NCBI RefSeq assembly: GCF_000512205.2
Contig: NZ_CP006644.1
Location: 3,342,520 to 3,406,519 of the forward strand
Source of the DNA: Sphingomonas sanxanigenens DSM 19645 = NX02
GTDB taxonomy: Bacteria > Pseudomonadota > Alphaproteobacteria > Sphingomonadales > Sphingomonadaceae
DNA length: 64,000 nt
Direction: 5' to 3'
The first letter of the stretch is position 1. Each line of letters begins with the position of its first letter. Of this stretch, positions 25,595 to 34,206 are shown in pieces. The translations under genes and the position numbers were made by a program. Below the pieces are notes generated by a model that made no database searches, was not told the DNA's origin, and saw nothing but the letters and a program-made list of their open reading frames with translations.

Positions 25595-28149
25595 ACCGAG
25601 GCGCCCGCATAATAGGTGCGGCCATAGCGCTCGTTCTGGATGATCCAGTCGCGACGGCCGCCCTGATATTGCCGGGTCGGCTCGTCGGTCAGGTTCTGCC
25701 CCTCCACGAACAGGCGGATGTTGGGCGTCAGCGCGAAGCTGGCCTTGGCGTCGAGCCGGCGCAGATCGTCATTATACTGGTCGGTCAGCGCCTCGCCGCC
25801 CAGCGCGATCAGCGCGCGGCCGGTGTGGTGATAGGCGACCGAGGCCTCGATCGGCCCCTTCTGGTAGAAAAGCTGCGCGCCGTAGAGCAGCCTGGACTGT
25901 TCGGGGAACGCCGCAGGCTCGCCGCGGCCGTCGACCTTCAACGTCGAGTCGATGAAGGTCGCATTGGCCTCCAGCCCGAAGCCCGAGAGGAAGCCCGGCA
26001 GGAACTCGAACTGCTGGCGATAGGCGAGTTCGAGGCCGACGATGTCAGCGCTGGTGCCGTTCTGCCGCTGCGAGATCGTCAGTTGATCATAGCTGTTGCC
26101 GCCATAGACGGTGTCGAACAGCGTGATCGTCTCCGTATAGATCGGGTTCTGGACGAACTTGGCGAACGCGCCGACCGAGATCAGGCCGCCGCGGGCGAAA
26201 TACCATTCGGCGGAAGCGTCGAGCGCATCGGCAATATAGGGCTCGAGATTGGGGTTGCCGAGCGATACGGTGCCCTCGATCGTGTCGATGGAGCCGCCGG
26301 GGGTGAGGTCCGAATAATTGGGCCGGCCGACGCTGCGCGTATAGGCCAGGCGAACGACAACCTCGTCATTCGGCCGGATCCGGACAATCATGCTCGGCAG
26401 CCAGTTGGTGTAGCGGCGCTCGCCCGTCACCGGGATCACATCGCTGCCATCCTCAAGCTGGAAACCGCTTATGTCGAGTTCGGTGCGCTCGACGCGCAGG
26501 CCCGGCGTGATCGTGATCGCGCCGAAATCGATGTTCGCCATCGCATAGCCGGCCGCGATATTCTCCGAGAGGTCGAGATCGTTCAAGGTCGCGTTGGCGA
26601 GCGAAGCGTTCTCATCGAGCACGAAATATCTCGAATTGGCCGGGTCCGCGGTGAAATCGATGATCCTGTCGGCATCGATCACCGGCGTGATCAGATAGGG
26701 CCGCCCCTTGCGCGGGTAGGAAAACACATCCTCGCCCGCGAGATCGAACTGGCCGAGCGAGAAGCGCGTCGCGGAGCCGCCGCCGCGCGTATAGACGGTG
26801 TTGTTGGAATCGAAATCCTTGTCGGTCGCGCGATATTTGCCGCCGACGCGGATGAAGCTGTCATTGCCGAACGCCAGCTTGCGGGTCACGTCCAGCTTGC
26901 CCGTCCAGATATATTCGTCGCCGCGCTCGTCCTGCTCCGAATATTGGCGGAACTGGAGGCCATTGGCGGTCAGCGGCGTACGCGGCGTCGCGGTGAACAG
27001 CCTGTCCGAGAAGTCGAAGTCGACCGTGCCCGGATTGCCGCGGAACTGCCAGAGCTGGTTGGGCTCGATCACCTCGTTGTGCGAACGCGCACCGCCATAA
27101 TCGAATACCCAGTCGTCTGTTTCGGTGCGGCCGCCGATCATGCCGATCAGCACCGACTTCTCCTTATATTCCAGCCGCAGGTCGGAACGCTGCTCGGTAA
27201 CGGTGGAGGTGCCGGTCAGCCCGTCCGGATTGAAGCTGACGGTGCCCGCCTCGATCTGCGCCGCGGTCGCGAAGTCGAGCCGGTAGCGCTGGCGATACTC
27301 GTTCTCGGTGAACCTGCTGTAGAGGCCGCGGACGTACAGCCGCGTCGAGGGCGTCGCCTGCCAGTCGAACGAGGCGATGCCGCCGATGCGTTCGCGCTCC
27401 AGGTTGTAATCATTATATTTGATGTTGATCGGCGCGGCGCCGCGCGCGGCATCCCCATTGATCGCCCAATCGTCCGGATAGAGCCCGAAGCTCTGGAAAT
27501 CGCGCTTCGAATAGCTCGCGCCCACGAGGATGCCGAACTGCTCGTCGCTGCCGAAACGGCCGCCGATGCTGGCGTCGGCGCGCACCGGCACCTTCTCGTT
27601 GAGCGTCTGGTAGCCCGCCTGCGCGGTCACCGAGACGATGAAGCGATCCTTGAAGTCGAACGCGGTCTGGGTGACGAGGTTGACGGTGCCGCCGATCCCC
27701 TGCCCGTCCAGCTCGGCGGTCTTGGCCTTGGTCACCTCGACGCGGTTGAGCAACTGGCCCGAGACGATGTCGAGCGGCAGCCGGCGGGTGTTGCCGTCCG
27801 GATTGCCCAGCTCGAAGCCGTTGACGGTATAATTGTTGAGGTCCGAAGGGATGCCGCGGATCGCGACATAGCGGCCCTCGCCCTGGTCATATTGCACGCC
27901 CACGCCCGGCAGCCGCTCGATCACCTCGGCGACATTCTTGTCGGGAAGCTGGCCGATCTCGTCGGACGCCGCGACATCGACGATGCCGATCGACTCGCGC
28001 TTGATCTCGATCGAGCGCTGCTGCTGCGCGCGCTGGCCGGTGACGACGATCTCGGTTTCGCCGGTTTCGGTCGCCTCCTGCGCGAAAGCCTGCGTGCCCG
28101 CGAACAGCGCGACCATGCTCACACCGATGGCCAGCGATTTGAACGCCAT
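25585..28149 (-). CDS. TonB-dependent receptor, Xanthomonas/Caulobacter type
   Basis: An 854-residue outer-membrane receptor of the TIGR01782 type: signal peptide (residues 1-23, ..GTQAFAQ), TonB-box/plug with EIVVTGQRAQQQRSIEIKR, LPDKNVAEVIERLPGV, and GQGIGGTVNLVTQTAFD, then a long barrel ending AGASVQF. This subtype commonly imports carbohydrates or oligomers. The ATG at 28149 has GGAAGAG upstream, while the longer in-frame reading overlaps the RNase gene in another frame. Convergent and overlapping with the TonB-like gene. No binding protein, hydrolase or regulator adjoins it, so the ligand is open. Confidence 0.93.
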   Translation of the reverse strand: MAFKSLAIGVSMVALFAGTQAFAQEATETGETEIVVTGQRAQQQRSIEIKRESIGIVDVAASDEIGQLPDKNVAEVIERLPGVGVQYDQGEGRYVAIRGIPSDLNNYTVNGFELGNPDGNTRRLPLDIVSGQLLNRVEVTKAKTAELDGQGIGGTVNLVTQTAFDFKDRFIVSVTAQAGYQTLNEKVPVRADASIGGRFGSDEQFGILVGASYSKRDFQSFGLYPDDWAINGDAARGAAPINIKYNDYNLERERIGGIASFDWQATPSTRLYVRGLYSRFTENEYRQRYRLDFATAAQIEAGTVSFNPDGLTGTSTVTEQRSDLRLEYKEKSVLIGMIGGRTETDDWVFDYGGARSHNEVIEPNQLWQFRGNPGTVDFDFSDRLFTATPRTPLTANGLQFRQYSEQDERGDEYIWTGKLDVTRKLAFGNDSFIRVGGKYRATDKDFDSNNTVYTRGGGSATRFSLGQFDLAGEDVFSYPRKGRPYLITPVIDADRIIDFTADPANSRYFVLDENASLANATLNDLDLSENIAAGYAMANIDFGAITITPGLRVERTELDISGFQLEDGSDVIPVTGERRYTNWLPSMIVRIRPNDEVVVRLAYTRSVGRPNYSDLTPGGSIDTIEGTVSLGNPNLEPYIADALDASAEWYFARGGLISVGAFAKFVQNPIYTETITLFDTVYGGNSYDQLTISQRQNGTSADIVGLELAYRQQFEFLPGFLSGFGLEANATFIDSTLKVDGRGEPAAFPEQSRLLYGAQLFYQKGPIEASVAYHHTGRALIALGGEALTDQYNDDLRRLDAKASFALTPNIRLFVEGQNLTDEPTRQYQGGRRDWIIQNERYGRTYYAGASVQF

Positions 28150-28241
28150 GATCTCTTCCCCACTTTTTATGAATGGGGCGCGGTTAGGCGTGCTGTGCGA
28201 CAGTCGGGTGACGATCCCGGGACGCGAAGATGACAGCGTCC

Positions 28242-28961
28242 TTACCGGCCGCCGCGCCAGATCTTGAGGGGCGCGTCGTCGCCTACGCCGCGGTCGCCCC
28301 GCGCGCAGGCGCGCGGCTTCATCCTCGGCCCCAGGCACAGCCGCACCTCCTCCAGCCAGCCGCGCGGGTTGGCATCCACCGCCACCATGTCTGCCGTGAT
28401 GCCCGTGTTGCGCTTGGCAAAGGTGCGGCGGAACGCGCCGGCGGTGAGCGGCTGGCGGGAAAGCGCGTCCATGTCCGGGAAGCGGACGGCGCGGTAGAGC
28501 ATCGACGCCGCCTGGAAATAGCCGGCGGGGCTCCGCGCCGCGCAGGTGCCATGCTTCGCCCATTCGCGCTGCATCAATTGGACCGAGGGGGTGTCGCACA
28601 GATGGCGGCGGACGAGGTCCGCCGGCAGCGCCCCGGCCGGGCTGCACCAGCGCGGATCGCCGCCGCGATCCGATTCCGGCCACAACCCGTGGAGCACGAA
28701 GCCGAAGCGGTTGGCGCGGCCGCATTGCAGCCGGTCCGCCGCGCTGTCCTTGCGGGTGCGGCAATATTCGGGCGACCAGCTCATCGCCAGCAGATAGCCA
28801 TCGACCGGCGTGCGGCGCGGCGCCTCGCCGCGCGGCGGGACGATCGCGCGCGCGGGCGGAATGGCGTCCGGCAAGCGGCAGGAAGGCGCCGCCGCCTGCA
28901 CCGGCGTGGCGACGAACGCCAGCGCCAGCGCCAGCGCTGCGACCAGCTCAGACCGCCGCAA
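28242..28961 (-). CDS. Ribonuclease T2 family protein, exported
   Basis: A 239-residue secreted RNase with a signal peptide (about 1-24, ..TPVQAAA). Both catalytic boxes are intact: FVLHGLWPE (H91) and REWAKHGTC (E133, H137). The enzyme cleaves RNA in the periplasm or outside, possibly for phosphate or nucleoside scavenging. It lacks an ATG: the best start is TTG at 28961, which lies inside the end of nadC by 14 bp and would be translated by coupling. Eight or more Cys fit disulphide-stabilised T2 folds. Confidence 0.9.
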   Translation of the reverse strand: MRRSELVAALALALAFVATPVQAAAPSCRLPDAIPPARAIVPPRGEAPRRTPVDGYLLAMSWSPEYCRTRKDSAADRLQCGRANRFGFVLHGLWPESDRGGDPRWCSPAGALPADLVRRHLCDTPSVQLMQREWAKHGTCAARSPAGYFQAASMLYRAVRFPDMDALSRQPLTAGAFRRTFAKRNTGITADMVAVDANPRGWLEEVRLCLGPRMKPRACARGDRGVGDDAPLKIWRGGR

Positions 28962-29793
28962 AATCGAGCCCGATATCGGCGGCGGGCGCGGACTGCGTCA
29001 GCCGGCCGACCGAGATACAGGTCACGCCGGTTTCGGCGATGGCGCGGATCGTATCGAGCCGCACCCCGCCCGAGGCTTCGGTCGGCACGCGCCCGCCGAC
29101 CAGCGTCACCGCGCCGCGCAAGATGGCGGGCGCCATATTGTCGAGCAGCAGGTGGGTGGCGCCGGCGGCGAGCGCGGGTTCGATCTGGTCGACCCGGTCC
29201 ACCTCGACGATGATCCGGGTGATCCCCGCCGCCGCGGCGCGGCGCACGGCCTCCTCGACGGAACCCGCGACCGCGACATGATTGTCCTTGATCATCGCCG
29301 CGTCCCACAGCCCCATGCGGTGGTTGGTCGCCCCGCCCATCCGCGTCGCATATTTCTCCAGCAGGCGCAGGCCCGGGATGGTCTTGCGGGTGTCGAGCAG
29401 GATCGCGCCGGTGCCGATGATCTTGTCGACATAGGTCCGCGTCATCGTCGCGATGCCCGACAGATGCTGCACGGTGTTGAGCGCCGACCGCTCGGCCGTC
29501 AGCATCGCCCGCGCATTGCCGCGCAGCCGCAGCAGATCGGTGCCCGCCGGAACGCGATCCCCCTCCTGCACCAGCCACGCGATCTCGACCGCCGGATCGA
29601 GCCGGCGGAAGAACGCCTCGGCGATGCCGAGCCCGGCGACGGTGACGGCGTCACGGCTGTCCATCACGCCTTCGAACCGCGCATCGGCGGGGATCACCGC
29701 GGCGGAGGTGATATCGCCCGCCTCGCCGAGATCCTCGGCCAGCGTCGCGGTGATGAAGGCGTCGATATCGAAACCGGGAAGAGAAAAGGTCAT
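28948..29793 (-). CDS. nadC: Nicotinate-nucleotide pyrophosphorylase (carboxylating)
   Basis: A 281-residue quinolinate phosphoribosyltransferase of NAD synthesis. Characteristic segments are EDLGEAGDITSAAV (about 19-32), LNTVQHLSGIATMT, DTRKTIPGLRLLEKYA (binding site) and GGATNHRMGLWDAAMIKDNH. The ATG at 29793 starts MTFSLPGFD; an upstream ATG would read through a tandem repeat. The end overlaps the RNase T2 start. nadA and nadB are not in the window. Confidence 0.96.
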   Translation of the reverse strand: MTFSLPGFDIDAFITATLAEDLGEAGDITSAAVIPADARFEGVMDSRDAVTVAGLGIAEAFFRRLDPAVEIAWLVQEGDRVPAGTDLLRLRGNARAMLTAERSALNTVQHLSGIATMTRTYVDKIIGTGAILLDTRKTIPGLRLLEKYATRMGGATNHRMGLWDAAMIKDNHVAVAGSVEEAVRRAAAAGITRIIVEVDRVDQIEPALAAGATHLLLDNMAPAILRGAVTLVGGRVPTEASGGVRLDTIRAIAETGVTCISVGRLTQSAPAADIGLDFAAV

Positions 29794-29864
29794 CAGTGAT
29801 CCGATCGGCGGTGGACGCTCGGCCCTCCTAGTCGGTCTTCTCGCGGGCGAAAAGCTGAAGGGGT

Positions 29865-29908
29865 GCATCCCTTTTCCCGCTCGCGCGCATCCCTTTTCCC
29901 GCTCGCGC
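29865..29908. repeat. Two perfect tandem copies of a 22-bp unit
   Basis: The unit GCATCCCTTTTCCCGCTCGC plus GC occurs at 29865-29886 and again at 29887-29908 without a mismatch, in the gap between divergent nadC and the DUF6152 gene. A 22-bp period would place two protein sites on one DNA face, or it may be a recent slippage duplication. Confidence 0.85.
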
Positions 29909-29971
29909 GTTTGCGCGTCCGGCAGCGGCAACGCGCAATGCGGTGCCGGCCGAGGTGCAGGGAGAGCGAAG

Positions 29972-30319
29972 ATGCGGACGCGATGGATGGTCGCCGCGGC
30001 TTTGATCGCAGTGCCGGTTGCGGCGCAGGCGCATCATGGCTGGAGTTCCTATGATGCGGAAAAGACGATGACGGTGAAGGCGCCGCTCAGCGCGGTCACA
30101 TGGGGCAATCCGCATGGTGCCGCAAAGGTCGAATGGCAGAAGCGGACATGGGATGTCGTGCTCGCGCCGGTCGCGCGGATGGAAGCGCGCGGCCTGACCC
30201 GTGAGATGCTGGCGCCGAAGAAGGCCGTCACGCTGGTCGGCTATCCCCGCCGCGACGGCACGCCCGAGATGCGCATCGAGCGGGTGATCGTCGACGGCAA
30301 GACCGTCGAGCTGCGCTGA
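29972..30319 (+). CDS. DUF6152 family exported protein
   Basis: A 115-residue protein with a signal peptide (about 1-21, ..VPVAAQA) and mature start HHGWSSYDAEKT. It continues with LSAVTWGNPHGAAKVEWQ, the pattern of small DUF6152 periplasmic proteins. Function unknown; the HHGW start and paired His might bind metal, which is only a suggestion. GGGAG lies 8-12 bp upstream. It is followed after 22 bp by a membrane protein that is its usual partner. Confidence 0.75.
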   Translation: MRTRWMVAAALIAVPVAAQAHHGWSSYDAEKTMTVKAPLSAVTWGNPHGAAKVEWQKRTWDVVLAPVARMEARGLTREMLAPKKAVTLVGYPRRDGTPEMRIERVIVDGKTVELR

Positions 30320-30341
30320 GCCGTCCGGGCACGCGGCGCGG

Positions 30342-30803
30342 ATGATCGACAGCTTCGCCGCCGCGGTCGAGGCATCGCAACTGGGCATGGTCGCGCGCGG
30401 ATCGGCCTGGGCCTATCCGATCGCGAACCTCGTCCATCTGCTCGGGCTGGTGCTGCTGGTCGGCGGCATCGGCATCCTCGACCTGCGCATCCTCGGCGCC
30501 TTCCCGTCGCTGCCGTTGCCCGCCCTCTCGCGCGCGCTGACCCCGCTGGCGATCGCGGGGCTGATCCTGATGCTGCCGAGCGGGCTGGTGCTGTTCGCGG
30601 CCGACGCCGGCGCGCTGGTGGGATCGGACCGGTTCCGACTGAAGCTGGTGCTGATCGCGCTCGCCCTGGCCAATGCGCTGGCGTTCAGGGTCGTCGGGCG
30701 GGCCGATGCGCGGCCGACCGGAACGATGCGGCTGATGGCCGCGGTCTCGCTGGCGCTGTGGCTCGGCGTCGCCGCGCTGGGGCGGTTGATCGCATATAGT
30801 TGA
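30342..30803 (+). CDS. DUF6644-like small integral membrane protein
   Basis: A 153-residue protein with four hydrophobic segments (near 24-46, 63-86, 97-117, 128-148). The conserved-looking NLVHLLGLVLLVGGIGILDLRILG is near 30-53. It sits 22 bp after the DUF6152 gene, and such pairs recur in sphingomonads as I recall them, suggesting a joint envelope role. Function unknown; heme or copper roles cannot be excluded given the His in the first helix. Confidence 0.7.
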   Translation: MIDSFAAAVEASQLGMVARGSAWAYPIANLVHLLGLVLLVGGIGILDLRILGAFPSLPLPALSRALTPLAIAGLILMLPSGLVLFAADAGALVGSDRFRLKLVLIALALANALAFRVVGRADARPTGTMRLMAAVSLALWLGVAALGRLIAYS

Positions 30804-30860
30804 GCCTCATTTGGTTGGGCCTCATTCCATCTCCCCTCGCGGGCGAAGGGATTCGCGCCT

Positions 30861-31499
30861 TCAGCGCAGCCCCAGCATCTTGTGGGTCTGCAAGGTCAGC
30901 CGCCACAGCGGGCGCGTCATCGCCAGCGCCACCGCGGCGTCGCGATTGGCCGGATAATCGGCATCGTCCATCGGCTGGACGAGGAAGTTGGCGAAGTCCC
31001 ACCTCTCCAGCGCGTCGATATCGATCCCTGGCTGCGGCCACACCAGCTTGAGCTCATCCCCCCGCGTCTGCACCACGGCGCTGCCCGCCTTGGGGCTGAT
31101 GCAGACCCAGTCGATCCCCGCAGGCGCCGCGATCGTGCCGTTGCTTTCGATCGCGATCTCGAAACCGGCATCATGCAACGCGTCGATCAGCGCCGCATCG
31201 ACCTGCAGCAGCGGCTCCCCGCCGGTCAGCACGACATAGGGCCGTGCGCCCTCGGCCACGCCCCATAGCGCGCTGGCATGCGCGGCGAGCGCGGCGGCAT
31301 CGGCGAAGCGGCCGCCCCCATCGCCGTCGGTACCGACGAAATCGGTGTCGCAGAACCGGCAGACCGCGGTGGCGCGATCCTTCTCGCGCCCGGTCCACAG
31401 ATTGCAGCCCGCGAAACGCACGAACACCGCGCGGCGGCCCGCGCGACGGCCTTCCCCCTGCAATGTGAGGAAGGCTTCCTTGACCGCATAGCTCGCCAT
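30861..31499 (-). CDS. queE: 7-carboxy-7-deazaguanine synthase QueE
   Basis: A 212-residue radical SAM enzyme converting 6-carboxytetrahydropterin to the 7-deazaguanine core in queuosine synthesis. The cluster Cys are C32, C47 and C50 (Cx14CxxC), the QueE variant spacing; GGEPLLQ follows near 93-99. It begins 1 bp after the queC stop, so the two are co-translated. queD is not in the window. Confidence 0.93.
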   Translation of the reverse strand: MASYAVKEAFLTLQGEGRRAGRRAVFVRFAGCNLWTGREKDRATAVCRFCDTDFVGTDGDGGGRFADAAALAAHASALWGVAEGARPYVVLTGGEPLLQVDAALIDALHDAGFEIAIESNGTIAAPAGIDWVCISPKAGSAVVQTRGDELKLVWPQPGIDIDALERWDFANFLVQPMDDADYPANRDAAVALAMTRPLWRLTLQTHKMLGLR

Positions 31500-31500
31500 G

Positions 31501-32193
31501 TCAGGGCTGCTGCGCGTAGCCGGTCGGATCGGGCAGCCCCGCTTCCTCGAAGCCCCTGGCGCGCAGCCGGCAGCTGTCGCACAATCCGCAGTGAAGCCCC
31601 CCCGGCGCCGGATCGTAGCACGACCAGCTCATCCCCGCGTCGAGCCCCAGCCGTGCCGCCTCACGGACGATTTCGGCCTTGGTCATGTGTTGCAGCGGCG
31701 CACGGATGCGGAACCGGTCCCCCTCCACCCCCGCCTTGGTCGCAAGGTTGGCAAGCGCTTCGAACGCGTCGATGAATTCGGGGCGGCAATCCGGATAGCC
31801 CGAATAATCGAGCGCGTTGACGCCGACATAGAGGTCGCGCGCGCCCGCCGCCTCGGCCCAGCCCAGCGCCAGCGACAGGAAGATGGTGTTGCGCGCGGGT
31901 ACATAGGTGACGGGAATGTCGTCCCCCACCCCGTCCTTGGGCACGGCGATGTCGGCGGTCAGCGCCGATCCGCCGAAGCTCCGCAGGTCCATCGGCAGCC
32001 GGACATGCCGTTCTGCACCCAGCGCCTGGGCGATCCGGCTTGCCGAGGCGATCTCGACCGCGTGGCGCTGGTTATAGTCGATCGTCAGCGCGAGCAGGCG
32101 AAAACCGTCTTCGCGGGCGCGCGCGGCGCTCACCATCGAATCGAGGCCGCCCGAAAGCAGCACGACCGCAAGCGGCGATGTGGATTGGGACAT
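31501..32193 (-). CDS. queC: 7-cyano-7-deazaguanine synthase QueC
   Basis: A 230-residue ATP-dependent enzyme turning carboxydeazaguanine into preQ0. PP-loop SGGLDS is at 14-19; the zinc site is the Cys set in SWSCYDP and CGLCDSC near the C-terminus. The ATG at 32193 gives the standard N-terminus; a longer in-frame reading adds residues that look non-coding. Forms a two-gene operon with queE and is divergent from the cyclase gene. Confidence 0.95.
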   Translation of the reverse strand: MSQSTSPLAVVLLSGGLDSMVSAARAREDGFRLLALTIDYNQRHAVEIASASRIAQALGAERHVRLPMDLRSFGGSALTADIAVPKDGVGDDIPVTYVPARNTIFLSLALGWAEAAGARDLYVGVNALDYSGYPDCRPEFIDAFEALANLATKAGVEGDRFRIRAPLQHMTKAEIVREAARLGLDAGMSWSCYDPAPGGLHCGLCDSCRLRARGFEEAGLPDPTGYAQQP

Positions 32194-32318
32194 GTGCGTG
32201 CGGCTATCCCTCAAGCGCCGGCAACGCAAGCGCTGACACCGTAAATCCCCCGATTCCCCTTGACGTACGCCCCGCCGCCATGACCACTCGCGCGCTGGGT
32301 GTTGCCGGGGGGCGTGTG

Positions 32319-34001
32319 ATGATCAGCTTCCATCGATCGATCCAGTTCAAGATTCTGGGCGTAGCGATCGGGCTGCTGGTGGCGATGGTGGCGGCGATGA
32401 TCTTTGCGACGCAATCCACCGCACGGGTCAATCGCCAACTGGCGACCTTTACCGAAGCGATGCTGCCCTTCGCGCTGACCGCCAAGGACATGCGTGCCGC
32501 GATGCTCGGGGAGCAATGGGCGATCCTGCATCGGCAGCCCGGGCTGTGCGGCGCTGCCTTCGCGGCCCGCAGCAAGTCGATCCAGCAGCAGCTCGCAACG
32601 ATGGAGACGTTCCGGCGGCATGGCGAAACGATCGCGGTCCTCGAGATCAACCGGTCCAAGTTCGTCGAGCTCCGGCCGCTGGTGGCGGAGATCGGCGAGC
32701 GCCATGGCCAGCTGATCGCCGACGTCGGCCGGCTGTGCGCGGCGGGCGATACCGAGGAGGGGCGCATCGCGGCGGCGCTGGCGCGCGACCGTGCGATCGA
32801 AATCGAGCATCATGTCGACGATCTCAGCGACGACATCGCCGCATTCTCGCGCCAGAGCGTCGATATGGTGCAGGCCAACGAGCAGCGCGCGCTCTATGCC
32901 AATCGCCTGCTGGTGGGCATCGCCGCGCTCGTCGGCCTCTACCTCGCCTGGCTGATCGCGCGCGGGCTGACGCGGCCGATCGAGCGGCTGCGGCAGGGCG
33001 CGCTGGCGGTGCAGTCGGGCAATCTCGAGCGCGAGGTGCCGGTGACGACCTCCGACGAGATCGGCGAGGTGACCCGCGCGTTCAACGCGATGATCGGCGA
33101 GCTGCGGCTGAAGGAAGAGATCAAGGCGACGTTCGGGCGCTATATCGACCCGCGGATCGTCTCCACCCTGATCTCGGCCGATGCCCAGCGATCGATGGCG
33201 GGGCAGCGGCAGCTGGTGACGATCTTCTTCTCCGATCTGGTCGGCTTCACGCCCATCGCGGACCGGCTGACGCCGGACGGGCTGGTGACGTTGATGAACG
33301 CCTATTTCACCGCGATGTCCGAAGCGATCCGCGCCGAAAACGGCATCATCGACAAATATATCGGCGATGCGGTGATGGCCTTCTGGACCGCCCCCTTCAT
33401 CGCCGAGGGCAATCAGGCGGAGGCGGCGTGCCGCGCCGCGCTGGCGCAGTTCGACCGGCTCGCCGAATTCCGCCGTCAATTGCCCGACCTGATGCGGCTG
33501 CGGCATGATCTGCCGCCGATCGACATCCGCATCGGCCTGTCTTCGGGCGAGGCGGTGGTGGGCAGCATCGGATCGGATGCGGCGCGCAACTTCACGGTCA
33601 TGGGCGATGTCGTCAACGCCGGGTCGCGGCTCGAAAGCGCCAACAAGTTCTACGGCACCCGCATCCTGATCGATCAGGCCGTGCGCGATCAGGCGGGTGC
33701 GTCCATCGCCGTACGGATGGTCGATTGCGTCATCCTCAAGGGCCGCAGCGAGGCCAGCCCGATCTTCGAACTGCGCGGCCTTGGCGGCGAAGGCGCGCAA
33801 GACGAACTGGTCGAACGCTATGACGCCGCCTTCGCCGCCTATAGGGAGGGCGATTGGGCGACGGCACAGAGCGGGTTCGACGCCTGCCTCGCCATCGCCC
33901 CCGCCGACGGCCCGGCGCGCCTGCTCGCCGCGCGTACCGCGATGCTGGCGGCCGAGCCGCCACAGGTCTGGTCGGGGGTGTGGAAGATGGAAACGAAATA
34001 G
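32319..34001 (+). CDS. Membrane class III adenylate/guanylate cyclase with HAMP domain
   Basis: A 560-residue sensor cyclase: helix near 11-31, a periplasmic helical domain of about 165 residues with Cys in GLCGAA and RLCAAGD, a second helix near 197-215, HAMP (TRPIERLRQGALAVQSG onward) and a C-terminal CHD cyclase domain. Metal ligands are D306 (FSDLVGF) and D350 (YIGDAVMAFW); the RNFTVMGDVVNAGSRLE motif supplies the Asn/Arg pair. After it comes a TPR-like tail (about 490-560). It should make cAMP (or cGMP) in response to an envelope cue. ATG at 32319 follows GGGGGG at a good distance; an ATG at 32280 would add 13 residues. Confidence 0.9.
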   Translation: MISFHRSIQFKILGVAIGLLVAMVAAMIFATQSTARVNRQLATFTEAMLPFALTAKDMRAAMLGEQWAILHRQPGLCGAAFAARSKSIQQQLATMETFRRHGETIAVLEINRSKFVELRPLVAEIGERHGQLIADVGRLCAAGDTEEGRIAAALARDRAIEIEHHVDDLSDDIAAFSRQSVDMVQANEQRALYANRLLVGIAALVGLYLAWLIARGLTRPIERLRQGALAVQSGNLEREVPVTTSDEIGEVTRAFNAMIGELRLKEEIKATFGRYIDPRIVSTLISADAQRSMAGQRQLVTIFFSDLVGFTPIADRLTPDGLVTLMNAYFTAMSEAIRAENGIIDKYIGDAVMAFWTAPFIAEGNQAEAACRAALAQFDRLAEFRRQLPDLMRLRHDLPPIDIRIGLSSGEAVVGSIGSDAARNFTVMGDVVNAGSRLESANKFYGTRILIDQAVRDQAGASIAVRMVDCVILKGRSEASPIFELRGLGGEGAQDELVERYDAAFAAYREGDWATAQSGFDACLAIAPADGPARLLAARTAMLAAEPPQVWSGVWKMETK

Positions 34002-34206
34002 CGCGGCCCATATTCAATTCGCCTCGATATGCCGCTCCGCCTCGCTGATCAGCGCGACCTCGGCGAAATCCGGATCTTCCTGCTGGATCAGGAAGGCATC
34101 CGCGCGCGCTGGCTGCCTGCCGGGCTTGGCAGTAACTGTCGTGGCGCATGAAACTTCCCCGCGGCATCGTCGTTCTGTGGGCCGCCATTCCAACCCGGAG
34201 ACACCG
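34002..34206. other. 205-bp intergenic stretch with overlapping antisense short ORFs
   Basis: Between the cyclase and the ClpP-like gene. Plus strand 34029-34151 could encode 40 residues (starts MPLRLADQRDLGEI). The opposite strand of the same bases has an open frame ending QQEDPDFAEVALISEAERH and four more residues. Both look more protein-like than random, but only one could be real and neither has a clear ribosome site. GGAG just before 34207 serves the next gene. Confidence 0.3.

Noticed and set aside
24799-28233. An 1144-codon plus-strand frame across the TonB-like and receptor genes
   Set aside because: Composition typical of the antisense of a TonB receptor; the minus-strand receptor has plug and barrel motifs and a good start site.
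28150-28241. Possible Pho box (CTGTCAT-like) upstream of the second TonB receptor
   Set aside because: Only one half matches; the second CTGTC copy is 33 bp away instead of the required 11, so it is not a Pho box.
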